Below, piece after piece: positions 27,955 through 37,189 of a DNA stretch of 64,000 nucleotides. The position numbers were made by a program, and so were the translations under genes. The DNA comes from Gammaproteobacteria bacterium (lineage in GTDB: Bacteria > Pseudomonadota > Gammaproteobacteria > SZUA-152): positions 1 through 64,000 of the forward strand of contig JAKIUN010000003.1 in the NCBI GenBank assembly GCA_021647505.1. Direction: 5' to 3'. The notes under the pieces are model-generated. The model searched no databases, was not told the DNA's origin, and saw only the letters and a list, made by a program, of their open reading frames with translations. Position 1 is the stretch's first letter; the number at the start of each line of letters is the position of its first letter.

Positions 27955-28434
27955 ATGCCCGGCGTGCCGGAGGTGGTGGGGCAGACCCAGACCGCTGCCG
28001 AAACATCGATTATCGGTGCGGGTCTGTCGGTGGGCAAGATCACCCGCCAGAGCAGCGATACCGTGCCCGTGGACACCGTGATCAGCCAGGAGCCAACGGC
28101 GGGAAGCCCCCCGGCGCCGGCGGGTGGTTTGCCACCCGAGCCCGCCGACGTTGCCCCCCCGCTGGCTCCGGGTCAGTCAAGCAGCCTCCAGCAGACCACC
28201 GCCTTTCTCTACAGTGGCGTCAATCCCATCCAGACCGGTGTTGCGCCCGATACCATCGAACTCAAACGTGCCGTCGTGCTGCGTGGCCGGGTGCTGAACC
28301 GCGATAATGCTCCTCTCAGCGGCGTCACCATCAGTATAAAGGGCCATTCCGAATTCGGTTAGACCCTGAGCCATGCCGATGGCATGTTCAATATGGCCGT
28401 CCTTGTCGTCCTGAGTCATCTGTCCGTCCAGTAA
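27955..28434 (+). pseudogene. Fragment of a large PASTA/RHS-type surface protein
   Basis: The frame from 27955 begins with a PASTA-like unit (VPEVVGQTQTAAETSIIGAG, SVGKITRQSSDTVP). It continues into a segment resembling the region before YD repeats in large RHS proteins (NPIQTGVAPDTIELKRA, VLRGRVLNRDNAPLSGVTI). A TAG at about 28360 sits where homologous text would read Gln. The same frame continues TLSHADGMFNMAV and then ends at 28434. Both the secretion part and the whole repeat/toxin part are missing. It is a relic, not a functional gene. Confidence 0.65.
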
Positions 28435-28553
28435 GCTGTAAGTCCCGGATCAAATGCAGTCTCAGGTTATTTCCGCTAGTCTTGAAGCAATACTGATCGG
28501 CGACACTGATGTGAACCCGCAACGGACTCGAGAAGCGGCGGCTCCCCCCTGTG

Positions 28554-28970
28554 TCAGGATAGATGTCCGGTGAATGGATTACAGATACGCAGCTGATGGC
28601 CGATCAACTGCCCGTCTTGCATATCTTCGGAATACAAGGTTTCACATCCTGCGAGAAGAGCAGCGGCCACGATCATCGCATCGTACACGCTTAGTCCATA
28701 CCGCTCAGCGACAAGCTTACCTCTGTCATGTGTTTCAACGGTCAATGGCTTGGTTGGACACATCGATTGAATCAAAGCTAATACTTCGTTAATTTCTATC
28801 CATGACATGGCGAGTTTACGGTGCGCCACGTTGGCCATTTCATTCAACACCTGCACGCTAATCAGACCGCCTGCCAGCACAATTTTCTCAGCCTTGTCGG
28901 CCTTATCAGTATCAGATGATAAGAGATAAAGTAGAATATTGGTGTCAATAAACGCTTTAAACTCGGGCAT
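28554..28970 (-). CDS. vapC: VapC-like PIN-domain toxin
   Basis: A PIN-domain ribonuclease of about 138 residues from ATG 28970 (MPEFKAFIDTNILLYLL). Acidic active-site residues are visible: Asp in FIDTNILLY, Glu in VLNEMANV, Asp in LSVYDAMIVAAALLAGC and Asp near LYSEDMQDG. VapC toxins typically cut tRNA or rRNA. It overlaps the AbrB-type antitoxin gene upstream by 14 bases, the usual vapBC arrangement. Confidence 0.85.
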   Translation of the reverse strand: MPEFKAFIDTNILLYLLSSDTDKADKAEKIVLAGGLISVQVLNEMANVAHRKLAMSWIEINEVLALIQSMCPTKPLTVETHDRGKLVAERYGLSVYDAMIVAAALLAGCETLYSEDMQDGQLIGHQLRICNPFTGHLS

Positions 28971-29190
28971 TTGCATCATCCCTATCAAACTTGAAATCGG
29001 CCGGCAGCTTTCCCCGGAACTGCCGTAACCGCGCAAGAAAAACTTCGTTCCCAGGTTTCTTCCTCACCTGAAAAACTCGCTCGTCAGCAATCACCACTTC
29101 GATATCGTCGCCTTCGTGCAGTTTCAGTGCTTCGACTACTGAGGCGGGCAAGCGAATTGCCAAACTGTTACCCCATTTTGAGACTTGCAT
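28957..29190 (-). CDS. vapB: VapB-like AbrB/MazE-type antitoxin
   Basis: The 77-residue protein has an N-terminal SpoVT/AbrB swapped-hairpin DNA-binding domain (QVSKWGNSLAIRLPASVVEALKLHEGDDIEVV). A C-terminal tail would wrap the VapC toxin. It is first in the vapBC operon. A 9-base inverted repeat 17 bases upstream of its start is the likely autoregulatory site. Confidence 0.88.
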   Translation of the reverse strand: MQVSKWGNSLAIRLPASVVEALKLHEGDDIEVVIADERVFQVRKKPGNEVFLARLRQFRGKLPADFKFDRDDANARV

Positions 29191-29206
29191 GATTGATTCC
29201 TTTTTG

Positions 29207-29231
29207 GATATACATAAATTAAATGTATATC
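29207..29231. promoter_or_regulatory. Candidate VapB operator
   Basis: GATATACAT (29207-29215) and ATGTATATC (29223-29231) form a perfect inverted repeat with a 7-base spacer, immediately upstream of vapB and its AAAGGA-type ribosome-binding site. Confidence 0.55.
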
Positions 29232-29408
29232 ATTTTGTTTGCGGGCGTCAACCCTAAACGAAAAGGCTCCTCGTTGTTTCACACGTGGTGATTCGGCAGC
29301 GCGGGTCGCGGTGTTCAGGAGTGGGTTCCGATAGGCCGGTATGAGGTTCCCAAAAGCATGAATATACAGGGCAGACGGATGGCGGCGTGATGCATTTCGA
29401 TCCGGTTT

Positions 29409-29840
29409 TTATGGTTTTTCGGTTCCCGGTATTTCCTGCGCAGCCAAGTCAAAGGTATATACCCCGTCAAAGGGTTCCCTTTTTTCTGTTGAAAAATATC
29501 TTGCCTTATTGACAATCAAGGCATCAGGAAAGTCGGCCTCTTTCTTTTTGCCGCCAATCTTGACCGGCTTTGCCTGCCGGTAGTCGTTCAACGCCCGCCA
29601 TACGGTCTGCCCGCCTTCAAAGCAGAGGTTCGGCTCTTCGAACAGTGAGTTGACCACGTCCACAATCGCCGTTTTATCCAGCCTGTATTTTTTCCTTTGA
29701 GTGTCCACAGGGTTTCGGTTAACACTACGTCCGTTATCAGCACAGGCACCGAGCCAGTAATCAACTTGCCGGCTTCGACTGAGTGCTTATCGTCATCCCA
29801 CAGCAAGTAACGAAAATACATTGGTATCGATGGCGATCAT
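29409..29840 (-). pseudogene. Frameshifted PIN-domain (VapC-like) gene
   Basis: Three frames must be joined to restore a PIN protein. MIAIDTNV starts at 29840. A second frame reads RYLLWDDDKHSVEAGKLI through VLTETLWTLKG. After a shift near 29700, a third reads KKYRLDKTAIVDVVNSLFEE to KKEADFPDALIVNKA and TFDLAAQE. The order of acidic motifs (DTN, TETLW, FPDALI) is that of PIN nucleases. Two frameshifts make it inactive unless the sequence is wrong. It is the second PIN gene in this patch, and no antitoxin partner remains. Confidence 0.75.
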
Positions 29841-29948
29841 GCCGTGCCAGATTACACACGCAAGGGTGGTATGCTGCCTACCGTATCTCTCCGGCCATCG
29901 GGGTGCTTCAGGGCGGGTTGTCAATGCTGTCGGTGGCAGGGATAAGGC

Positions 29949-29978
29949 TTGACAAATCAGGGTTTGGTGCAGTATTCT
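29949..29978 (+). promoter_or_regulatory. Sigma-70 promoter of the rpmH operon
   Basis: TTGACA (29949-29954) and TATTCT (29973-29978) are separated by 18 bases and lie 62 bases upstream of the rpmH start. This is the only good promoter match before rpmH. Confidence 0.7.
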
Positions 29979-30040
29979 GCGCCGCTTTTTAATGAATTCA
30001 CCAGCGGATAATCCGCCCGGATCAATACACGGAAAAGGCC

Positions 30041-30175
30041 ATGAAACGTACCTTTCAACCCAGCACTATTCGTCGTAAGCGCACCCACGGTTTTCGTGCC
30101 CGCATGAGCACCAAGGCCGGTCGCAAGATCATCAGCGCGCGCCGTGCCAAGGGCCGCAAGAGACTGAGTGCCTGA
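30041..30175 (+). CDS. rpmH: 50S ribosomal protein L34
   Basis: A 44-residue, very basic protein of the large ribosomal subunit, identical in length to the usual bacterial L34 ([20 protein letters not shown] start, ending [11 protein letters not shown]). It is the first gene of the rpmH-rnpA-yidD-yidC-mnmE cluster. The ribosome-binding site is GGAAAAGG. Confidence 0.97.
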   Translation: MKRTFQPSTIRRKRTHGFRARMSTKAGRKIISARRAKGRKRLSA

Positions 30176-30252
30176 GTCAGGGGAAAGCGTGGCCGGAAGC
30201 CCCGGATCAGCCTTCTGAACAGATCGCGAAGTCCGCCGCCAGCTCTGAGGGG

Positions 30253-30609
30253 TTTCCCCGCCAGCTGAGATTACTAAGTCGGGGAGATTTTCAGCGCGTC
30301 TTCAATGATACCCGGTGTAAATCCGTGGATGAGTGCCTGCTCGTGCTGGCAACGCCCAATGGCCGCAAGTACTCGCGCCTTGGACTTGCCATCAGCAAGC
30401 GCAACATCAAGACTGCCGTTGGGAGAAATCGTGTCAAGCGTCTGGTGCGTGAGAGTTTTCGCTGTCATCGGCAACAGCTGCCCGGCCTGGATATTGTAGT
30501 GCTCAGCCGCCATGCTACCCACGACTCAAGTAACCCAAGCCTGCTGCATTCCCTGAATCGTCATTGGCGCCGATTGGTAAAAAGATGCGCAAACTCCTCA
30601 TCCTCCTGA
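30253..30609 (+). CDS. rnpA: Ribonuclease P protein component (start unresolved)
   Basis: Protein subunit of RNase P, which matures tRNA 5' ends. Recognisable RnpA sequence begins near 30253 ([17 protein letters not shown]) and continues with [29 protein letters not shown], the signature RNA-binding helix. The frame has no ATG, GTG or TTG between the stop at 30076 and GTG 30325, which lies inside the conserved domain. The true start is therefore a non-standard codon, or a frameshift or sequence error lies between rpmH and 30253. The 3' end overlaps yidD by 25 bases. Confidence 0.85.
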   Translation, partial: FPRQLRLLSRGDFQRVFNDTRCKSVDECLLVLATPNGRKYSRLGLAISKRNIKTAVGRNRVKRLVRESFRCHRQQLPGLDIVVLSRHATHDSSNPSLLHSLNRHWRRLVKRCANSSSS

Positions 30610-30806
30610 TCCAGGCTTACCGCTACCTGCTCAGCCCACTATTGGGTCCGCATTGCCGATATCACCCAAGTTGCTCTTCTTATGCGCAGATGGCGTTGGA
30701 ACGTCATGGCGCTGTGCGAGGTGGTTCAATGGCGGTGAAAAGGCTGTGTCGCTGCCACCCTTGGCACGAAGGCGGTTTTGACCCTGTTCCGGAAAAGAAA
30801 GACTGA
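30585..30806 (+). CDS. yidD: Membrane protein insertion efficiency factor YidD
   Basis: A small (73-residue) amphipathic inner-membrane-associated protein that assists YidC. The family signature is present: [27 protein letters not shown] split over two short stretches with three cysteines, then a [15 protein letters not shown] tail. ATG 30585 overlaps the end of rnpA, and yidC begins seven bases after the stop. Confidence 0.95.
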   Translation: MRKLLILLIQAYRYLLSPLLGPHCRYHPSCSSYAQMALERHGAVRGGSMAVKRLCRCHPWHEGGFDPVPEKKD

Positions 30807-30812
30807 ATTATC

Positions 30813-32483
30813 ATGGATAACCAGCGTTTATTGCTTTTCGTAGCACTTTCACTCGTTTTGATGTTGCTGTTTAGTGCTTGGCAGGAACAGAATGCTCCAG
30901 CCCCCGCAGAACAACAGACGGGACTGACTTCTGCGGATCCCAGCGCGCCTTCGGTGGCGCCGTCGCCGCCCGCAGATGGGCCGACGGTCTTGCCTGCCGA
31001 AAGGCCTGCGGTGGCTGAATCTTCGACAGCACCAACGGTGATTGGTGGCCAGCATATCCTGGTGGAGACTGATGTGCTGCGGGTGGAAATCAACACCGCT
31101 GGTGGCGAGGTGAGTCGTGCGGCGCTGCTGGCCTATCCCTGGACGATGGATGATCCTGAGCCGGTACAGCTGCTGGACAATCGCTTGCCTAACCTGTTTA
31201 TCGCCCAATCCGGCTTGGTGAGCACTGAGGGTTCCGCGCCGGATCATCATGCCCTCTATCAGGCGGAAAAAAACGAGTATCGTCTCGGTGCGGGTGAAGA
31301 CCGCCTCACGGTGCGTTTGAACTGGCAAAGTGAAGACGGTGTCAGCGTGATTAAAATCCTCACTTTCCACCGCGACAGCTACATCATCGACGTGGACTTT
31401 GAAGTGACCAGCGTCGACAAGCCTTGGAGAGGGCGCGCCTATGAGCAGTTGCAGCGCACCAAGGTCGCCGAGCGTGGCCAATCCACCTTCATCTACACCT
31501 TCATGGGGGGCGTGGTGTCCAGCGAATGGGATCCCTACGAGAAAGTCCACTTCGATGATATGGCCAGCTGGAAGCCCGAGCAGAGCTACAGCAGGGGCGG
31601 CTGGGTCGCCATGTTGCAGCACTATTTCTTCAGTGCCTGGATTCCCGATGCCGATGCGCCCAGTCATTTTTACACCAAGGCATTGGCCGATGGCCGCTAT
31701 TTGATCGGTCGCTCCGGTGCGGAACAGACGGTTTATGCCGGTGACACGGCACACTTCCATAGCCGTCTGTTCGTGGGCCCAAAGGTGCAAGAGCGCCTGG
31801 AAAAGATCGCCCCCAACCTGCGTCTGTCCGTGGACTATGGCGTGCTGGATATTCTCGCCAAGCCGGTGTTCTGGCTGTTGAACCACATCCACTCGCTGGT
31901 CGGTAACTGGGGCCTGGCGATCATCCTGGTGACCCTGATTATCAAGCTGTTGTTCTACAAGCTATCGCAGGCCAGCTACCGCAGTATGGCGAAGATGCGC
32001 CTGTTTGCACCCAGAATGAAGGAACTGAAGGAACGCTATGGCGACGACCGCCAGAAGTTCAGTAAGGCAATGATGGAGATCTACAAGAAGGAGAAAATCA
32101 ATCCGCTTGGTGGTTGCCTGCCGATGTTGGTACAGATCCCTGTCTTTATCGCCCTCTACTGGGTTTTGTTGGAGAGTGTCGAACTGCGTCAGGCACCGTT
32201 CATGCTGTGGATTCAGGATTTGTCGACCAAGGATCCTTACTATGTTCTGCCGGTCATCATGGGCCTGAGCATGTTCATTCAGCAGAAGCTGAATCCGCCG
32301 CCTCTGGATCCTATTCAGCAGAAGATCATGTCCTTCCTGCCGTTGATTTTCACGGTCTTCTTCGCCTTCTTCCCGTCTGGTCTGGTGCTGTATTGGGTGG
32401 TCAACAACCTGTTGTCCATTGCCCAGCAGTGGTATATCACCCGGCAGATCGAGGATCAGGCAGTCGGCAAGGGCAAGACCTGA
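30813..32483 (+). CDS. yidC: Membrane protein insertase YidC
   Basis: The 556-residue insertase works with or without SecYEG. An N-terminal membrane anchor ([18 protein letters not shown]) precedes the large periplasmic beta domain (about 80-340). The conserved five-segment core follows ([50 protein letters not shown]). The length matches gammaproteobacterial YidC. It is in operon order between yidD and mnmE. Confidence 0.97.
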   Translation: MDNQRLLLFVALSLVLMLLFSAWQEQNAPAPAEQQTGLTSADPSAPSVAPSPPADGPTVLPAERPAVAESSTAPTVIGGQHILVETDVLRVEINTAGGEVSRAALLAYPWTMDDPEPVQLLDNRLPNLFIAQSGLVSTEGSAPDHHALYQAEKNEYRLGAGEDRLTVRLNWQSEDGVSVIKILTFHRDSYIIDVDFEVTSVDKPWRGRAYEQLQRTKVAERGQSTFIYTFMGGVVSSEWDPYEKVHFDDMASWKPEQSYSRGGWVAMLQHYFFSAWIPDADAPSHFYTKALADGRYLIGRSGAEQTVYAGDTAHFHSRLFVGPKVQERLEKIAPNLRLSVDYGVLDILAKPVFWLLNHIHSLVGNWGLAIILVTLIIKLLFYKLSQASYRSMAKMRLFAPRMKELKERYGDDRQKFSKAMMEIYKKEKINPLGGCLPMLVQIPVFIALYWVLLESVELRQAPFMLWIQDLSTKDPYYVLPVIMGLSMFIQQKLNPPPLDPIQQKIMSFLPLIFTVFFAFFPSGLVLYWVVNNLLSIAQQWYITRQIEDQAVGKGKT

Positions 32484-32496
32484 TTGCGGCGCGGTC

Positions 32497-33855
32497 GTGA
32501 GCGAAGCAAAGACCGCCGCTGATACCATTGCCGCACAGGCGACCCCTCCTGGTCGAGGAGGGGTGGGCATCGTGCGGGTCTCCGGGCCCGCTGCGGCCAA
32601 TATCGCCGAGGCCCTGTTGGGCCACCTGCCGCAGCCGCGCATGGCTGAATACCTGCCCTTTCGTGACACCGATGGCACGGTGCTGGACACCGGCCTTGCC
32701 CTGTATTTTCCCAATCCCCATTCTTTCACCGGTGAAGACGTGCTGGAGCTGCATGGCCACGGCGGCCCGGTGGTCATGGATCTGTTGCTCGGCCGCTGCC
32801 TTGCGCTGGGTGCGCGCATGGCCCGCCCGGGCGAATTTTCCGAGCGCGCCTACCTCAATGACAAAATGGATCTGGCTCAGGCCGAGGCGGTGGCGGATCT
32901 CATTGACAGTGCCTCCGTGCAGGCTGCGCGGCTGGCGATGCGTTCCTTGCAGGGCGTATTTTCGCAGCGAGTGTACGAGTTGCTCGAAGCGCTCACCGAA
33001 CTGCGTGTGTACGTGGAATCCGCCATCGATTTTCCCGAGGAAGAGATCGATTTTCTCAGTGACGGCGCCGTGGCCGCACGGCTGGCCACCGTACAGCAAC
33101 GCCTCAATGAGACCCGGGCCCAGGCGCGTCAGGGTAACCTGCTGCGTGAAGGCATCCGCGTGGTTATCGCCGGCCGTCCCAATGCCGGCAAGTCCACCCT
33201 GCTGAACGCCCTCTCCGGGCGCGAAAGCGCCATCGTCACGGAGATTCCCGGCACCACCCGCGATGTGTTGTGTGAACACATCGCTATCGACGGCCTGCCC
33301 CTGCACATTATCGATACCGCCGGCCTGCGTGAATCCACCGAGGCCGTGGAACAGGAGGGCGTGCGCCGTGCCTGGGCGGAGATTGAATCCGCCGATCACA
33401 TCCTGCTGCTGCATGCTGTCGACAGTCATGATGACGACAGTGAGCTGCGTGTCCGTCTGGCCGCCGCCGGCCCGCCGTTGACCCGCCTGTGGACCAAAAT
33501 CGACCTCAGCGGTGATCTGCCCCGCCGGTGCGAAACGGCACAGGGGGTGGAACTGTGGCTGTCGGCCCGCAGCGGCGCTGGACTCGACGAGCTGCGCCGG
33601 CATCTCAAGGCCTGTGCCGGCTACCAGCCCGGCGGTGAGGGTCAGTTCATGGCCCGCCGCCGCCATCTCGATGCCCTGGCGCGTGCCAATGATCATCTGT
33701 CACGAGGCAGTGCCCAGTTGCACGATGCGGCCGCAGGAGAGCTGTTGGCCGAAGAGCTGCGGCAGGCACAGCAGGCACTGGGCGAAATTACCGGTGAATT
33801 CAGCGCCGACGACCTGCTGGGGGAGATTTTTTCCAGCTTCTGCATTGGAAAATAA
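32497..33855 (+). CDS. mnmE: tRNA modification GTPase MnmE
   Basis: With MnmG it makes the cmnm5 modification of wobble uridines. GTG 32497 gives 452 residues and the standard N-terminus ([19 protein letters not shown]). The longer frame from 32419 overlaps yidC and is rejected. The folate-binding domain is followed by a G domain with [23 protein letters not shown] and a TKID-type motif. The C-terminal FCIGK contains the conserved cysteine. Confidence 0.96.
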   Translation: MSEAKTAADTIAAQATPPGRGGVGIVRVSGPAAANIAEALLGHLPQPRMAEYLPFRDTDGTVLDTGLALYFPNPHSFTGEDVLELHGHGGPVVMDLLLGRCLALGARMARPGEFSERAYLNDKMDLAQAEAVADLIDSASVQAARLAMRSLQGVFSQRVYELLEALTELRVYVESAIDFPEEEIDFLSDGAVAARLATVQQRLNETRAQARQGNLLREGIRVVIAGRPNAGKSTLLNALSGRESAIVTEIPGTTRDVLCEHIAIDGLPLHIIDTAGLRESTEAVEQEGVRRAWAEIESADHILLLHAVDSHDDDSELRVRLAAAGPPLTRLWTKIDLSGDLPRRCETAQGVELWLSARSGAGLDELRRHLKACAGYQPGGEGQFMARRRHLDALARANDHLSRGSAQLHDAAAGELLAEELRQAQQALGEITGEFSADDLLGEIFSSFCIGK

Positions 33856-33960
33856 TGCGCCGCCTTGATCTATGTCATGGTGATATTCATCTTCTTGCTT
33901 ACTCTTTCATACGATTGATGCTAAATTTTTCGATAACCTAAAGTATTGGCAGGGAGATGA

Positions 33961-34374
33961 ATGATGAAAAGTGTTTGCAGTGTGTTCGGTCTTATTCTGG
34001 CACTGGTTGCCTTGGCGCTACTGTCGCCCGTGCAGGCTGGTAGTGAGCGGCTGGTGATGGTGATGTCAGTACAGAAAATGTCGCACGACCAGCTGGTACA
34101 TGTACGCTTTCAGGACAACCAGGGGCATGCCCTGCGCAGCGACGTAATGAAACGGTTGGCGGTTCGTCGCGGCAACTGCGATACGGGCCGGGAACTGTTG
34201 ATGCCGGAAGACTACAAGTTCGGCTTCAGCCCGGAAAAAGAAATGGGCATTTACCTGTCGCCACAGGCCTGGAAGGATGCACCACTGTGCTTTTCCGACC
34301 CGGAATTTGGCCGGTTGCAGACGACAGTGACCAGAAAAGACGTTGGGCAATCCATCGTGCGAGTATTCGAGTGA
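33961..34374 (+). CDS. Exported protein of unknown function
   Basis: The 137-residue protein has a clear signal peptide (about 1-27, VFGLILALVALALLSPVQAG) and a good ribosome-binding site (GGGAG). The mature part (about 110 residues) has two cysteines (GNCDTG and PLCFSD) that could form a disulfide, and no recognised domain. It stands alone after mnmE and before a large inverted repeat. It is probably periplasmic. Confidence 0.6.
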   Translation: MMKSVCSVFGLILALVALALLSPVQAGSERLVMVMSVQKMSHDQLVHVRFQDNQGHALRSDVMKRLAVRRGNCDTGRELLMPEDYKFGFSPEKEMGIYLSPQAWKDAPLCFSDPEFGRLQTTVTRKDVGQSIVRVFE

Positions 34375-34415
34375 ACAGAACTGAGGATTAGGACTGGGTA
34401 CGGGCTGTTTAGCAA

Positions 34416-34493
34416 GTAGCCTGGGTTGAGCCCGCGAAACCCGGGGGAGATGGCGCACAAACTCCCGGGTTTCGCGGGCTCAACCCAGGCTAC
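34416..34493. repeat. 30-base inverted repeat (CCTGGGTTGAGC family), second copy
   Basis: Arms GTAGCCTGGGTTGAGCCCGC... (34416-34445) and its exact complement (34464-34493) have an 18-base loop. It shares the arm and the preceding AGCAAG with the copy at 15858-16001, but the loop is unrelated and shorter. It lies between the exported-protein gene and lptD. Confidence 0.8.
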
Positions 34494-34669
34494 GTTTCTG
34501 ACGGTATAATTAATGACTTACGTGAAGTGCGACTCAAATATGGGTTAAATAAGCGCCATTCTTCTCAGTCCTCTTTCCTCCACATCCGGGTTAACATACG
34601 CGGCATGATTTTCTGTGCCGAATTCTGTATGCCTTGCGGGTTGTCCCACGCGTGAATTTCCGCCGTCAA

Positions 34670-36880
34670 ATGAAATGTCGGCCTACCGCGATTATCCTGC
34701 TGGTAGCGGTGAGCCTGTTGCTGGGACTGCCTCCCCTGGCGGCCGGCGAGGCGGGAAAGTGGCGTTACTGTCTCCCGGCGCCTCGCTTTGCCGAGCCGCC
34801 GCCGGCCCCGATGGACAACAATCTGCACTTCAGCGCCGATTTTGCCGAGGTGGAAGGCGGCCGTTATCGCCTTTGGGGAAATGTGCTGGGACAGCGCGGT
34901 GCGCAGAATTTGTTTGCCGAACAGATGACATACAATACCGGGAGCGAGACTGCACAGGCGCAAGGAAAAGTACGCTACCGTAACGGCGAGCGCCTCCTGT
35001 TCGGCAGTCAGGCCGATATGGCCCTGGAAAGCGAGACGGGCGAAATCAGTGAGGCAAGCTTCTGGTTGCTGGATACACACCTGCGCGGCCGGGCCGAGAC
35101 GCTGACTATCGAAGGCCCTGAGCAGATGCGCCTGCAAAGCACCCTGTTCACCACCTGTGACGAGGGCAATGAATTCTGGCGCCTGAAGGCTGCCCGTTTG
35201 TGGCTGGATCAGACCGGGAATGTGGGGATTGCCCATCACGCGCGGCTGGAGCTGTTGAGCGTGCCGGTGTTTTACACGCCCTATCTGAGCTTTCCATTGG
35301 CCGGCCGAAAGACGGGTTTCTTGCTGCCCACTATCGGTGAATCGTCGCGTTCTGGTGATGAGTTCAGCCTGCCCTGGTATCTCAATATCGCCCCGGACAA
35401 AGATGCCACCCTGACACCCAGATACATGAGCAAGCGTGGTGTGTTGTGGGACGGTGAATTCCGCTATCTCACTGCGCGAAGCCGTGGCGACATCACACTG
35501 GCCTATCTATCCGGGGACAAAGTCTTTGGTGAGGATCGCCGCGCGATCAGTTTCAACCATCGTGGTGACCCTGCCGCCGGTTGGCGTACCAGCCTGCGTT
35601 ATCGGCGGGTGTCGGACGACGAATACCTCAATGACTTCGGCAACCAGCTCAATATCACCAGCATCACCCACCTGGAAAGCCGCGCCGATGTGGGCTATCG
35701 CGATACCTATTGGGGCGCCACCGTGATGGTGCAGAAGTATCAGACACTGGATTTATCGCGGCCGCTCACCTCACGCCCTTATGCCCGTCTGCCGCAGATT
35801 AAGCTGGACATGTCGACCCTGCGCATCGGCGGCGGGTTTGAATTGGACGCCCGCGCCGAACTGGTGCGCTTCGACCGTGAGGCCGGTGTTATCGGCAATC
35901 GCATCGACATCCAGCCGTCGATCTCCCTGTCCATGGAATCGGCTGCGGCCTTCTTGACGCCGCAGCTGGGTTTTCGCCACACCCGCTATTCCCTGCAGCG
36001 CTCCGCGTCGGACGGCGACGCAAGCCCGCTGCGTAACCTGCCCCTGTTCAGTGTGGACTCCGGGCTGTTCTTCGAGCGTAATCTGCGCGATGGTGGCCGC
36101 GTTGCCCTGCAAACTCTGGAACCGCGCCTGTTCTATCTTTATGTCCCTTACGTGGATCAGTCCGAGCTGATTCTCGATGAAAACGGTGCGTCACGGGTGT
36201 TCGACAGCAGCCAGCCGCTGCTCAGCATCGGCCAGATGTTTCGCGACAACCGTTTTAACGGCGCCGATCGTATGGGTGATGCCAACCAGCTGAGCGCAGT
36301 ACTGACCAGCCGTTTTCTCGATGAGGGTGGACGGGAACTTGCCCGCGCCTCGCTGGGTCGTATTTTCTATTTCAGTGACCGTGAAGTCACCCTGCCCGGT
36401 AAGGCCGTTGAGATGCAGCGGGTCTCGAACTGGCTAGGCGAAGTGAGTACTCACTGGACATCTTCGCTCAGCGGTCGCCTGAGCCTGGAATGGGATGAGG
36501 AAGAAGGCGAGACGGCGCGTGGCAATGCCAGCGTGCGTTATCACCCGGGCCCGCGCAGCGCCCTGAACTTGGGCTACCGCTTCGAGCGTGATCGCCTCGA
36601 ACAGACTGATATCTCCCTGATGTGGCCGCTCTGGAAAGGCCTCAGCGTGCTGGGCCGACAGCGATATTCTTTGCAGGATTCCGTGCTGCTGGAGAGCGTG
36701 GCCGGTTTTGAATATGAGAGCTGCTGCTGGATTTTCCGTGCCTTGAAGCGCCGCTACCGGGTCAATGTCAGTGAAGAGCAATTGAGCGACACCTTTTGGT
36801 TTCAGCTGGAGCTGAAGGGTTTGTCCAGCGTGGGGCGGGATGTCGAAAGCCTGCTGGAGCGTGATATCCTAGCGCGTTGA
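34670..36880 (+). CDS. lptD: LPS-assembly outer-membrane protein LptD
   Basis: A beta-barrel translocon that places LPS in the outer leaflet with LptE. About 736 residues from ATG 34670 (MKCRPTAIILLVAVSLLLG signal peptide); in-frame GTG 34652 and TTG 34634 are possible starts. An OstA/LptA-like periplasmic domain (about 40-150) precedes the barrel. The four disulfide cysteines of LptD are all visible: one near the mature N-terminus (RYCLP), one in FTTCDEGN and a CC pair in YESCCWIF. It is followed by surA, its chaperone. Confidence 0.92.
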   Translation: MKCRPTAIILLVAVSLLLGLPPLAAGEAGKWRYCLPAPRFAEPPPAPMDNNLHFSADFAEVEGGRYRLWGNVLGQRGAQNLFAEQMTYNTGSETAQAQGKVRYRNGERLLFGSQADMALESETGEISEASFWLLDTHLRGRAETLTIEGPEQMRLQSTLFTTCDEGNEFWRLKAARLWLDQTGNVGIAHHARLELLSVPVFYTPYLSFPLAGRKTGFLLPTIGESSRSGDEFSLPWYLNIAPDKDATLTPRYMSKRGVLWDGEFRYLTARSRGDITLAYLSGDKVFGEDRRAISFNHRGDPAAGWRTSLRYRRVSDDEYLNDFGNQLNITSITHLESRADVGYRDTYWGATVMVQKYQTLDLSRPLTSRPYARLPQIKLDMSTLRIGGGFELDARAELVRFDREAGVIGNRIDIQPSISLSMESAAAFLTPQLGFRHTRYSLQRSASDGDASPLRNLPLFSVDSGLFFERNLRDGGRVALQTLEPRLFYLYVPYVDQSELILDENGASRVFDSSQPLLSIGQMFRDNRFNGADRMGDANQLSAVLTSRFLDEGGRELARASLGRIFYFSDREVTLPGKAVEMQRVSNWLGEVSTHWTSSLSGRLSLEWDEEEGETARGNASVRYHPGPRSALNLGYRFERDRLEQTDISLMWPLWKGLSVLGRQRYSLQDSVLLESVAGFEYESCCWIFRALKRRYRVNVSEEQLSDTFWFQLELKGLSSVGRDVESLLERDILAR

Positions 36881-37189
36881 TGCCACTCAATCGATAAAAG
36901 AGCCGTGGCCGCTATTCGTCGCAGAGACATGGTGCACACCGGGGGTTCAGGCCAAAGTTCGTGCGAACCGGTGGTGAATCAGGTTGATGGTTGAGATTAG
37001 CCCGATAATTGAACTTATCTTTTTTCGTGACAGCGCAGCGTGGCGTCATGGGTTCAGTGGCATTCAGCCTTTTTCCGTGCCCTCTGCGCCTCTCGGTAAT
37101 TGCTCCATGCATTACACTACCTCCTGCATCCATGCAGTCGTGTGGCGACGTAATGAATACAAAATTGTGAAAAAACTCTGGAATCCACC

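Noticed and set aside
32437..33696. 419-codon minus-strand frame opposite mnmE
   Set aside because: Antisense shadow; MnmE domains are complete on the plus strand.
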